Source: an uncultured Oscillospiraceae bacterium (GTDB lineage Bacteria; Bacillota; Clostridia; Oscillospirales; Acutalibacteraceae). Taken from it: 8,647 nucleotides of DNA. The stretch spans positions 1 through 8,647 of the forward strand of contig CATWUX010000092.1 in NCBI GenBank assembly GCA_958354085.1. Reading direction: 5' to 3'. Both the position numbers and the translations under genes were made by a program. The notes beneath the pieces are model-generated. The model did not search any database. It was given only the letters and a program-made list of their open reading frames with translations, and was not told the DNA's origin. Below are positions 1-6,212 of this stretch, piece after piece. Numbering within the stretch: position 1 is the first letter of the stretch; each line of letters begins with the position of its first letter.

Positions 1-512
1 GTCAAATCGGTGGGATGCGCCGCCCAGTAGTTGCAGGCCGCCACGGAACCGCCATATTCGCTGTGATCCGACACCACCATAAAGTCGAATCCTGCACGGC
101 GGTAATTGGCTGCCACCTCCTCGGGAGCCTCCGCCCCGTCGGAGAAGGTGGAATGCACGTGCAGATCGCCCCGCAGCGGTATGCGCCGGTACAAATCTTC
201 CTTCAGGCAATAAACGGACAGGGCGATAAAATGCTGTTCCGCATCCACCGTAAACCAGATGTTGTATTCCTGTTCCCGGTTGAAGGTGTGAGAAAAGACC
301 AGCGCATTGTCCTGAGCCGTTACCTCATAAAAGGGGTACTTTTCCTGCTCCAGCGCGCAAGCCGGCTCTGTCATGGGAATGACCGTTACGCGATGAACGC
401 TGCCCTCGGCAAACCGCATATGCGGCGAGGTGGGGCGGATGGTAATGCGGCTTTCCTCCCCCTCCAGTACGGTTTTCGGCATAATGGAAAAATAGTGTAG
501 TTCCCGGCGCAT
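1..512 (-). CDS. PHP-domain metallohydrolase (CehA/McbA-like), N-terminal part, cut by window edge
   Basis: The reading frame opens at ATG 512-510 and stays open for 170 codons to the window edge, so the C-terminal part is missing. Residues 1-110 form a beta-rich N-terminal domain I do not recognise. It is followed by GDLHVHSTFSDG (115-126), the first PHP metal-binding motif (HxH plus SDG), and by FMVVSDHSEY (144-153), the second PHP motif (DH). This arrangement fits CehA/McbA-type members of the PHP phosphoesterase superfamily, which use a multinuclear metal centre; the substrate cannot be told. GGGAGG lies 10 bases before the ATG and supports the start. The start codon sits in a perfect 12-base palindrome (507-518) that could form a small hairpin. 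It follows the NagB-ROK gene by 37 bases and is probably last, or near last, in that operon. The family call is firm, the role in the pathway unknown; hydrolysis of a phosphorylated or ester-linked substrate is a guess. Confidence 0.85.
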   Translation of the reverse strand, partial: MRRELHYFSIMPKTVLEGEESRITIRPTSPHMRFAEGSVHRVTVIPMTEPACALEQEKYPFYEVTAQDNALVFSHTFNREQEYNIWFTVDAEQHFIALSVYCLKEDLYRRIPLRGDLHVHSTFSDGAEAPEEVAANYRRAGFDFMVVSDHSEYGGSVAACNYWAAHPTDL

Positions 513-520
513 ATGCGCAG

Positions 521-527
521 TCCTCCC
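521..527 (-). promoter_or_regulatory. Ribosome binding site of the PHP gene
   Basis: Read on the minus strand this is GGGAGGA, close to the ideal anti-16S complement, followed by eight bases and then the ATG at 512. It decides the start of the partial PHP gene and shows that this gene is translated independently of the gene ending at 550. Confidence 0.6.
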
Positions 528-549
528 TTCAAGTATACAGGAATATTGC

Positions 550-2178
550 TCATCTCTGCTGCATTTGCATCGCCAAGCAGCAAGCTCCCAGTGCTCCCGC
601 ACGATTATGGTAATCGCTGATTTCCAGCTCCGTGGGAATCGGCGTGTACTGCGCTACCTTTGCCCGCAGTTCCGGCAGAAAACGATGGAGAGACTCCGAC
701 ACACCGCCGCCCAATATCACCTTCTGCGGATTAAGCAGCGACACGATATTGGCAATCGTAACGGCCAGCGCCCGGATGAAAGCATCCACGACCTCTTTTT
801 CATCGCTGGTCAGCCGGTCGTATTGCAGCAGCTCCCGCGGTGTCTTATCCGCGGACAGCTTTTGCAGCGCGGAACCGGATACCCGTTCCTCCAGAGGGCC
901 GAAGCACCCTTCGCGGTTCACCCTGTCTTCAGCCGCATCCTGTATGCTCATCCAATATCCGATCTCACCGGCGCTGCCGGCGCTGCCTTCTACAATTCTG
1001 CCGTTGGACAGGATCGCGCACCCCAAACCGGTGCCGATGGCGATAAAGACCGCATCCGTCACGCCGCGTGCCTTCCCAATACGCATTTCGGCGATCATGG
1101 CCATGGTGATATCGTTTTCCACACGGCAAGGGAAGGAAAAGCCGTCAAATAGTTCTTCTTTCAGCCGGAGATTCTTCCAGCCCAGCCCCGGGGCATCCAA
1201 AACCAGCCCCTCCTCGGCATTCACCATGCCGGGCACCCCTATCGCCAAGCCGGCGATTTCCTTTTCCGTCAGGCCGGCTTCCGCCATGGCGGAACAAATA
1301 AACGCCCTCAGTCCCTCCGGTGTTCTGGGGGAATCGATCCATTCTTCCGCCAGAATATCGCCGTTCGGCCGCTGAATCATCAGCAGCGTTTTTGTTCCGC
1401 CCACATCCACACCGATCACCGGTTTCTCGGCCGGTTGCCGGCAGAGGTGAACCCTGTTCCGGTCATCCACGCAGGCCCATTCGGTGACGATCTCGGCATT
1501 GGGCGCCGTTTTCAGCACCGTAGCCGGGAACTCTGTCGTCACCGGAAGCTCCAGCAATTGGGACATAACCGGACGTTTATGCTTACCGTTGACCAAAAGC
1601 ACAATCCGCCGAGATTCCAGAATATTGCGGATCCCCAATGTGATCCCGCCGGCCAGCGCCGTCTGCTGTGAAAAATATTTCTGTCCCACAGTTTTGGTGG
1701 TCTCGGACAGTTCCGTCTCATGGGTTCTCCGTTCAAAGGATGTCCCCGGCTCATTCAAAGCCAAGTGACCGTTCATGCCCATGCCCAGCAGCATATAATC
1801 AATGCCGCCGTGCTTCTCTATGTACTCTTCCGCCGCCTGACATTCGGCCGCCGCATCGGTATACATCCCGTCAAACAGATGAATATGATCCGGCGGAATC
1901 GGGAGCCGGTCAAAGCAATGGCGATGCAAAAAGCCGCTGCAGCTGCCGTCATCCGCCGTTGCTTTTCCGCTCCACTCGTCCAGCCCTATGATATACACAT
2001 GGGAGAAGTCCGCTTTATGGGATTCCTGCATAGCCACCATGGCGTCAAAAACGCCAAGGGAGCTGTGACCGGCCGCCAAGCACAGAAGTGCCTCCGGCTT
2101 TTTGGCCGTCAGCGCGGCCAATTCCTCCGCAATACGTGCACAGCATTGTTCATAGGTGTCAAGAATGGTAATGTTCAT
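550..2178 (-). CDS. Fusion protein: NagB-type glucosamine-6-phosphate deaminase + ROK sugar kinase
   Basis: This 542-residue protein carries two enzymes. Residues 1 to about 240 are a NagB-type isomerase/deaminase: a phosphate-loop-like segment CLAAGHSSLG (33-42), GLDEW (65-69; D67 matching the catalytic Asp72 of E. coli NagB), and GMGMNGHLALNEPGTSF (132-148) with H138 and E143 matching His143 and Glu148. Asn136 replaces Asp141, as I recall for Bacillus-type NagB. Residues about 253-542 are a ROK kinase: GVDVGGTK (256-263), END (354-356, catalytic Asp356), GTGLG (382-386) and GSAGEIGY (401-408). The usual ROK zinc site (H, CxCGxxGCxE) is lost; Y408 replaces the His and only C425 remains. The predicted job is phosphorylation of a hexosamine followed by conversion of its 6-phosphate to fructose-6-phosphate and ammonia in the cytosol. 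AGAAGGG lies seven bases before the ATG. Gene order after GH4 suggests it processes the released sugar. Domain calls are strong; the substrate is inferred. Confidence 0.9.
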   Translation of the reverse strand: MNITILDTYEQCCARIAEELAALTAKKPEALLCLAAGHSSLGVFDAMVAMQESHKADFSHVYIIGLDEWSGKATADDGSCSGFLHRHCFDRLPIPPDHIHLFDGMYTDAAAECQAAEEYIEKHGGIDYMLLGMGMNGHLALNEPGTSFERRTHETELSETTKTVGQKYFSQQTALAGGITLGIRNILESRRIVLLVNGKHKRPVMSQLLELPVTTEFPATVLKTAPNAEIVTEWACVDDRNRVHLCRQPAEKPVIGVDVGGTKTLLMIQRPNGDILAEEWIDSPRTPEGLRAFICSAMAEAGLTEKEIAGLAIGVPGMVNAEEGLVLDAPGLGWKNLRLKEELFDGFSFPCRVENDITMAMIAEMRIGKARGVTDAVFIAIGTGLGCAILSNGRIVEGSAGSAGEIGYWMSIQDAAEDRVNREGCFGPLEERVSGSALQKLSADKTPRELLQYDRLTSDEKEVVDAFIRALAVTIANIVSLLNPQKVILGGGVSESLHRFLPELRAKVAQYTPIPTELEISDYHNRAGALGACCLAMQMQQR

Positions 2179-2204
2179 GATATATCCCTTCTAAGACATA
2201 GGAG

Positions 2205-3491
2205 TTATTTGCTCGCCCTGCACGGATGGATATAGGGAGCATTCAGGGCAAACAACTCCTCGTTGATCTTCTCTGCGGCAATGGTGGAGTTGATGACCGG
2301 ATCCACCAGCAGCGCTTGATAGGCCATTTCTTTGGAGCCGTTGAATGCCGCGCGCACGGACATTCTCTGAGCCGATACCTGATTGTTCAACATGGCGATA
2401 ATCGCATCCGGCAGCTCCGGAACCTGCAGTTTATGGACGCCGGACGCATCCGCCACCACCGGCACCTCCACCGCCACGTCGTCGGGCAGCTGCGGAATGG
2501 CACCGCCGTTGTAAACGATGGCGGAGGGCAGCACGGTCTGCTTGTTGAAGTGCAGGGCGACCAAGAGCTGCACCGCACGCTCGCCGGAGGGAGACAGCCA
2601 TTTGTCGGCGGATTCCTGACCGCTGATGACGTCTTCAATCTCCTTTTTCATGCGCACGCGATCCTGTTCATCCCAGGCAAAATTATAGCCTTCTTCCCCT
2701 GCCTCATAGCCGTAGGCCTGGTATTCGCCGAAATGGTCGTCCGAACAGGTGGGATACAGGCCGAACACATGAAACATCTTACGCAAATAGGGCATAAAGG
2801 TCGGGTCGTAAGTCGCTTCCTTCTCCCGGAATTCCGGATACAGATCCTCGCCGGTCTCCACATCCCGGATGCTGGTAACCCACTGGAAATGATTCATTCC
2901 CGCTCCGAACAGCTGGATGCTGTTATGATCCTTCCGCCCGAGAATGTCGCAGATTTGATCCTTGGCCATGAAAATGCCGTGGCAGAGACCGACGCATTTG
3001 ATCCGGGTATACATGTTCACGCCCAGCACCAGCCGTGTTTCCGGATTGGAGAAGTTCAGGAAATAGGCGTTCGGGCACAGCTCCTCCATATCATGCACGA
3101 TATCCAGAATCAGCGGCAGAGTCCGCATGGTGAAATACAGGGCGCCGGGGCCGCCGTTCTCACCCAGGCAATGCCGGATACCGTATTTTTTCGGCACCGC
3201 AAAGTCCTGTTTCCACAGCTCACACCGATCAATGGCCAGACTGTTGATAACAAAGTCTGCTCCCGCGAGTACCTCCCGACGTTCCGTGGTGGCGACAATC
3301 TTCAGTTCCTGTCCCGAAACCTCGTTCATTTTCAAGGCCAGACGGTGCATCCGATCCAGATTTTCCTCGTCGATATCCACCAGACACAGGGTCGATCCTT
3401 TCAAAAGCGGCTGGCTGAAAATATCCCGGAAGGTCGGGATGCCAAAGGACATGCTGCCTGCGCCGATATACACAATTTTAGGTGCTTTCAT
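2205..3491 (-). CDS. GH4 family NAD- and metal-dependent glycosidase
   Basis: The 428-residue length is typical of glycoside hydrolase family 4, whose members hydrolyse alpha- or beta-glycosides through transient oxidation at C3 using bound NAD and a divalent metal. Visible features in order are the Rossmann loop YIGAGSMSFG (8-17) with D39 as a likely cofactor-ribose ligand, the HCLGENGGPG segment (107-116), NFSNPE (146-151), the metal cysteine in LCHGI (169-173), GAGMNHF (196-202) supplying the metal histidine H201, and DDHFGEY (251-257). The CHGI tetrapeptide is not the CDMP or CN(V/I)P form of phospho-glycosidases, nor CHSV (alpha-galactosidase) or CHEV (alpha-galacturonase), so an unphosphorylated glycoside such as an alpha-glucoside or glucuronide is more likely. 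AAAGGAG (3500-3506) sits eight bases before the ATG. It lies between the ROK regulator and the NagB-ROK fusion, which suggests it releases the hexose or hexosamine handled by the fusion. Family is sure, substrate is not. Confidence 0.92.
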   Translation of the reverse strand: MKAPKIVYIGAGSMSFGIPTFRDIFSQPLLKGSTLCLVDIDEENLDRMHRLALKMNEVSGQELKIVATTERREVLAGADFVINSLAIDRCELWKQDFAVPKKYGIRHCLGENGGPGALYFTMRTLPLILDIVHDMEELCPNAYFLNFSNPETRLVLGVNMYTRIKCVGLCHGIFMAKDQICDILGRKDHNSIQLFGAGMNHFQWVTSIRDVETGEDLYPEFREKEATYDPTFMPYLRKMFHVFGLYPTCSDDHFGEYQAYGYEAGEEGYNFAWDEQDRVRMKKEIEDVISGQESADKWLSPSGERAVQLLVALHFNKQTVLPSAIVYNGGAIPQLPDDVAVEVPVVADASGVHKLQVPELPDAIIAMLNNQVSAQRMSVRAAFNGSKEMAYQALLVDPVINSTIAAEKINEELFALNAPYIHPCRASK

Positions 3492-3520
3492 GATAATCTC
3501 TCCTTTAATAAATATTCAAA

Positions 3521-4684
3521 TCATTCGTTTGTATCCAACGGGGGATCGCCAAGCAATATGGGGAGGGTTTTCTCCAGTGCAATGGCTCCGACGCCGTAAG
3601 AAGCCGCAAAAGGCATGGTCTCATATACCACCTTCACCGGATTCAGGCAATAGCGGCCGGCTTTTTCCTCGGTCAGGGGAATCACCAGATCCTGCAGCGC
3701 GTCGATCACATAGCCGCCCAGAACAAAATATCCCACGTCCAGGCAAACGGACATATTCTGAACGCACATTGCCAGATAATCCGATACAAACTCCGCCGCC
3801 CGCACCCGATTGATCGTGCTGGGTCTGGCATCGTCGCCGAAAAATTTACAATCCAACATTTCCTCGATATGTTCGGCGGAAAGGCGCTTTTCCACATAGC
3901 CTTCCAGACTGGATCCCGACCGTTCATGCGGGTCGAACCGCATATAGCCGATCTCGCCGGCAGCCGCATGGGGGCCGCTGCGCAGCTTGCCGTCCAGTAT
4001 AATACCGCTGCCCACGCCGCTGCCCACGATAATGTAGATCAGATCCTTGACCGTGCTGTTTTGGAATTCTCCCAGAGCCGCCGCGTTCACATCGTTTTCC
4101 AAAAATACCGGACAGCCCATCTTTTCGGCCAATTCCCGGCAGTACGGTTCAAAATCAAAGGCGGTTTCCAGCCCGATCCGGGGAGCGGGAAAATCCGTGC
4201 AAAGATTGGTGCTGTCGAGAATCACCGGCAACGCCAGTCCTATTCCCATCAGCCGCGACAGTTCCATGCCGCTGTCCTCCAGGACAGCCCGCAGTGCCTT
4301 GGGCAGTTCCTCGCGGAACAAGCCGATGAGATCCTCCACAGCAAACCGGCGGGATATCCGCACCCTCCGCCACAGGTCGATGAGCTTGATGTCCAGATGG
4401 CTGCCGTCATAAGAGCAGCCGGCCGCTATACCGGCGCCGGGATTGAACTGAAAGAGCACCGGCGGCCGCCCCACCGTAGAAACCGGCACATGGTCAACCT
4501 CGCTCAGCAGCTCCCGCGACAGAAAAAACTCCGTAATCTTGGTGACCGTCGGCACGGAAAGCAGCGTCTTCTGCGCGATATCCGAGCAGGAAAACGGTAC
4601 CTCCCCCCTGCTGGAAATGAATTCATAAACCGCCTGCCGGTTCAGATATTTCAGATCGTAGGACATATATCCTTTTCCGTTCAT
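3521..4684 (-). CDS. ROK-family transcriptional regulator (NagC/XylR-like)
   Basis: I start this 387-residue protein at ATG 4684 because GAGGGG lies seven bases upstream; a TTG at 4699 would overlap that site, and a further ATG at 4666 is possible. Residues 11-60 form the winged helix-turn-helix (LKYLNRQAVYEFI, then SDIAQKTLLSVPTVTKI) with the wing GRPPVLF (72-78). Residues from about 84 form the ROK sensor domain: LENDVNAA (195-202), GSGVGSGIIL (221-230), AAGEIGY (241-247) and VLGGYV (321-326). The ATP-binding DxGGT loop is changed to GCSYDG (89-94), so kinase activity is unlikely. The ROK zinc cysteines are absent. The protein likely represses this operon until a sugar or sugar phosphate binds. 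It is the first gene of the downstream block, directly behind a promoter with an inverted repeat, which fits autoregulation. GH4 follows after 29 bases. Confidence 0.9.
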   Translation of the reverse strand: MNGKGYMSYDLKYLNRQAVYEFISSRGEVPFSCSDIAQKTLLSVPTVTKITEFFLSRELLSEVDHVPVSTVGRPPVLFQFNPGAGIAAGCSYDGSHLDIKLIDLWRRVRISRRFAVEDLIGLFREELPKALRAVLEDSGMELSRLMGIGLALPVILDSTNLCTDFPAPRIGLETAFDFEPYCRELAEKMGCPVFLENDVNAAALGEFQNSTVKDLIYIIVGSGVGSGIILDGKLRSGPHAAAGEIGYMRFDPHERSGSSLEGYVEKRLSAEHIEEMLDCKFFGDDARPSTINRVRAAEFVSDYLAMCVQNMSVCLDVGYFVLGGYVIDALQDLVIPLTEEKAGRYCLNPVKVVYETMPFAASYGVGAIALEKTLPILLGDPPLDTNE

Positions 4685-4691
4685 AAGCCTT

Positions 4692-4697
4692 CCCCTC
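4692..4697 (-). promoter_or_regulatory. Ribosome binding site that sets the ROK regulator start
   Basis: On the minus strand this reads GAGGGG, seven bases before ATG 4684. It overlaps the alternative upstream TTG codon (4699-4697), which argues that the TTG is not used and the protein begins MNGKGYMSYD. Confidence 0.55.
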
Positions 4698-4705
4698 AAA
4701 TGCCC

Positions 4706-4735
4706 AATAATTTTTAAAACACCTTTAATATTATT
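4706..4735 (-). promoter_or_regulatory. Candidate ROK operator: imperfect inverted repeat
   Basis: The arms TTTAATATTATT (4724-4735) and AATAATTTTTAAA (4706-4718) are imperfect inverted copies around the five bases 4719-4723. The element overlaps the -10 hexamer and extends over the likely transcription start, an ideal place for a repressor. ROK repressors of the NagC/XylR type bind AT-rich dyads of similar size. The region is AT-rich, so some symmetry is expected by chance. Confidence 0.4.
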
Positions 4736-4761
4736 ATATGGAAAATCTTGTCGGATGTATA
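4733..4761 (-). promoter_or_regulatory. Sigma-A-type promoter for the ROK/GH4/NagB-ROK/PHP operon
   Basis: On the minus strand TATACA (4761-4756) is followed by a 17-base spacer and a perfect TATAAT (4738-4733). The -35 matches TTGACA at four of six positions. The -10 ends 48 bases before the ATG at 4684, leaving a leader of roughly 40 bases. This is the only clear promoter in the window and would start a second transcript after the MttB-like gene. Confidence 0.65.
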
Positions 4762-4773
4762 GGGGAATCTATG

Positions 4774-4786
4774 AAAAAATTTTTTT
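4774..4786 (-). promoter_or_regulatory. A7T6 tract at UP-element position
   Basis: The minus strand reads seven A followed by six T, beginning within the MttB stop codon. It lies 12 to 25 bases upstream of the -35 hexamer, about -49 to -61 relative to the expected start, where an alpha-subunit UP element would act. Such A/T tracts also bend DNA. It is not a convincing terminator, since no GC-rich stem precedes a T run. Confidence 0.35.
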
Positions 4787-6209
4787 AGTCCCGACAGTAC
4801 TTTTCGGCATCAATGCCCATTTCCTCAGCAGCCGCGCGGCGAATCCGCTTCAGCTCCTCGTATTTGGCCGGCTCAATCACCGGTTCCATGTTCTGGTACC
4901 CTTCCGTTACGCTTTCCACAAACTCGTGGGCGCGATCCAGCGCCGTCTTCTTGCCGCCGGCAGACCAGCCGTCGAAAGCGGAGCGGTCAAAAATCCGGCT
5001 TGGCCAATAGCTGTCCGCAATATGATCCACCGTGTGATCTTCGCCGATAAAGTTGCCGCCGATTCCTACTTCCTTCAGCAAATCAAAAGCCAGCGTTTCT
5101 TCGTTGACCTCAAAGCCGCTCATAATATAGTTGTAAACCTTGATGAACTCGTTATCCAGCACCAGCTGCTCCAGACTGACGCCCTGATCCGCGCCGACAA
5201 TGCCCATACCGCCCATGCCGCCGCAGCCGGCCAGCAGAGAAAAGATCGCGTTGCTGGCTTTTTCCATGCCGCACTGATAATCCGCCGCCATGGCATCGGT
5301 CAGGCCGTTATTGGAAACGCCCCAGATGCCGTAGAACCGCGCCATCTGCGCCGCCGCCATGCCCAGCAGCGCCTGATTGGGGGAACCGAAAGAGCAAAGC
5401 ATCGAGCGCATATCCATGGTGTGGTTAAAGGAGCCGTAGCCAAAGCCCAGCTGACCGGTCAGCGCGTGTCCTACAAACATGCTGCCCAGTATTTCCGCAT
5501 TTTGCAGCGAACAGTTTCCGGCAATGGTCATCGGTCCCAAGGCGCCGCCGATGACCATCGGCCCGATGGAAACGGGGCAGCCCATCTTGGTCATCACCAG
5601 CGCCATGTCCAGGCTTTCCTTCCGATACTGCAGAGGACTGACGGTTTCCAGAAAATAGCCGCAGTCACGGCCCATCAGGCGGGACATCTCCACGATGTAT
5701 TTCGCGCTGGTAGCGGACAGAATAAAGGTTCCGCCCTCCTTTTTGGCATAGGAATACACGGTGAAGAAGGAGGCCACATCGGCAAAGTCATGGGGCACAT
5801 CGCTGGGGAGGGTCACCACGCCGGAACCGGGAAAGCGATCCAGATGTTCCAAAAGGCGAATCCCCTTCATCACATCGTCCATCCTGCCGTAGCGCCGGGA
5901 TTTGGTGGCATAATCAAAGAAGAACACCTGCGTCGAAATACCGGCGCAGAGGCTGTTGCGCTCCACGGTGTCGTAATCCAACCGGCTGTGAGCCTGCACC
6001 TTTTCCAGCAGCGACTCCATCACCTTGACCGGGATCCGCACCACCTGCTTGTCAGCATCCACGATTCCTCCCTGCTCGCGGCACATATCCAGCACCTCGT
6101 CATTGGGAACGTGCAAGCCGATTTCCGACAAGATCCGCAGCGAATTGCGGTGAATCTTCTCCACTTCCTCGTCGCTCATCACATTGATATAAGTTGATAT
6201 CCGCTTCAT
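4785..6209 (-). CDS. MttB-family methyltransferase (trimethylamine methyltransferase-like, non-pyrrolysine)
   Basis: This 474-residue protein matches the MttB superfamily, in which the TIM-barrel enzyme moves a methyl group from a methylated amine to a corrinoid protein. Typical features are the N-terminal helix (EEVEKIHRNSLRILSEIGLH, 14-33), the DYATKSRRYG strand (99-108), NGLTDAMAADYQCGMEK (301-317), QLVLDNEF (348-355), and the C-terminal signature HTVDHIADSYW (392-402) with DRSAFDGWSAGGKK (408-421). No in-frame TAG interrupts it, so it is not a pyrrolysine trimethylamine enzyme but resembles the group that includes the glycine betaine demethylase MtgB and relatives acting on proline betaine or carnitine. 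The substrate cannot be told. AAAGGA (6217-6222), inside the last codons of the UroD-like gene, is seven bases from the ATG, so translation is probably coupled. It ends the transporter/UroD block. No corrinoid protein lies in the window. It might also act in the opposite direction or on another methylated compound. Confidence 0.9.
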   Translation of the reverse strand: MKRISTYINVMSDEEVEKIHRNSLRILSEIGLHVPNDEVLDMCREQGGIVDADKQVVRIPVKVMESLLEKVQAHSRLDYDTVERNSLCAGISTQVFFFDYATKSRRYGRMDDVMKGIRLLEHLDRFPGSGVVTLPSDVPHDFADVASFFTVYSYAKKEGGTFILSATSAKYIVEMSRLMGRDCGYFLETVSPLQYRKESLDMALVMTKMGCPVSIGPMVIGGALGPMTIAGNCSLQNAEILGSMFVGHALTGQLGFGYGSFNHTMDMRSMLCSFGSPNQALLGMAAAQMARFYGIWGVSNNGLTDAMAADYQCGMEKASNAIFSLLAGCGGMGGMGIVGADQGVSLEQLVLDNEFIKVYNYIMSGFEVNEETLAFDLLKEVGIGGNFIGEDHTVDHIADSYWPSRIFDRSAFDGWSAGGKKTALDRAHEFVESVTEGYQNMEPVIEPAKYEELKRIRRAAAEEMGIDAEKYCRD

Positions 6210-6212
6210 AGC

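Noticed and set aside
15..500. A 161-codon open frame on the plus strand and a 65-codon frame at 386-583 on the minus strand
   Set aside because: Both overlap the partial PHP gene, which has clear metal-binding motifs and a ribosome binding site in another minus-strand frame.
507..518. Perfect palindrome GCGCATATGCGC over the PHP start codon as an operator
   Set aside because: It lies within an operon, at a start codon and downstream of a ribosome binding site; a 12-base palindrome of this sort can arise by chance and no second copy was seen.
2226..3599. A 457-codon open frame on the plus strand
   Set aside because: It is the antisense shadow of the GH4 gene and crosses into the next gene; it shows no motif and no binding site in front of it.
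4697..4699. TTG start for the ROK regulator, adding five residues
   Set aside because: It overlaps the GAGGGG ribosome binding site that serves the ATG at 4684.
4741..4800. Possible rho-independent terminator after the MttB-like gene
   Set aside because: There is an A7T6 tract and a short GGGA/TCCC pairing, but no stable GC stem followed by a U run; read-through from the upstream block remains possible.
4755..6197. A 480-codon open frame on the plus strand
   Set aside because: It lies opposite the MttB-like gene, whose family motifs are clear. Its translation is rich in His, Gln, Arg and Ala with no recognisable domain, as expected for the antisense frame of a GC-biased gene.
4785..6209. 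Pyrrolysine-containing trimethylamine methyltransferase
   Set aside because: The frame has no internal TAG and covers all family motifs from start to end in 474 codons, so it belongs to the non-pyrrolysine group.
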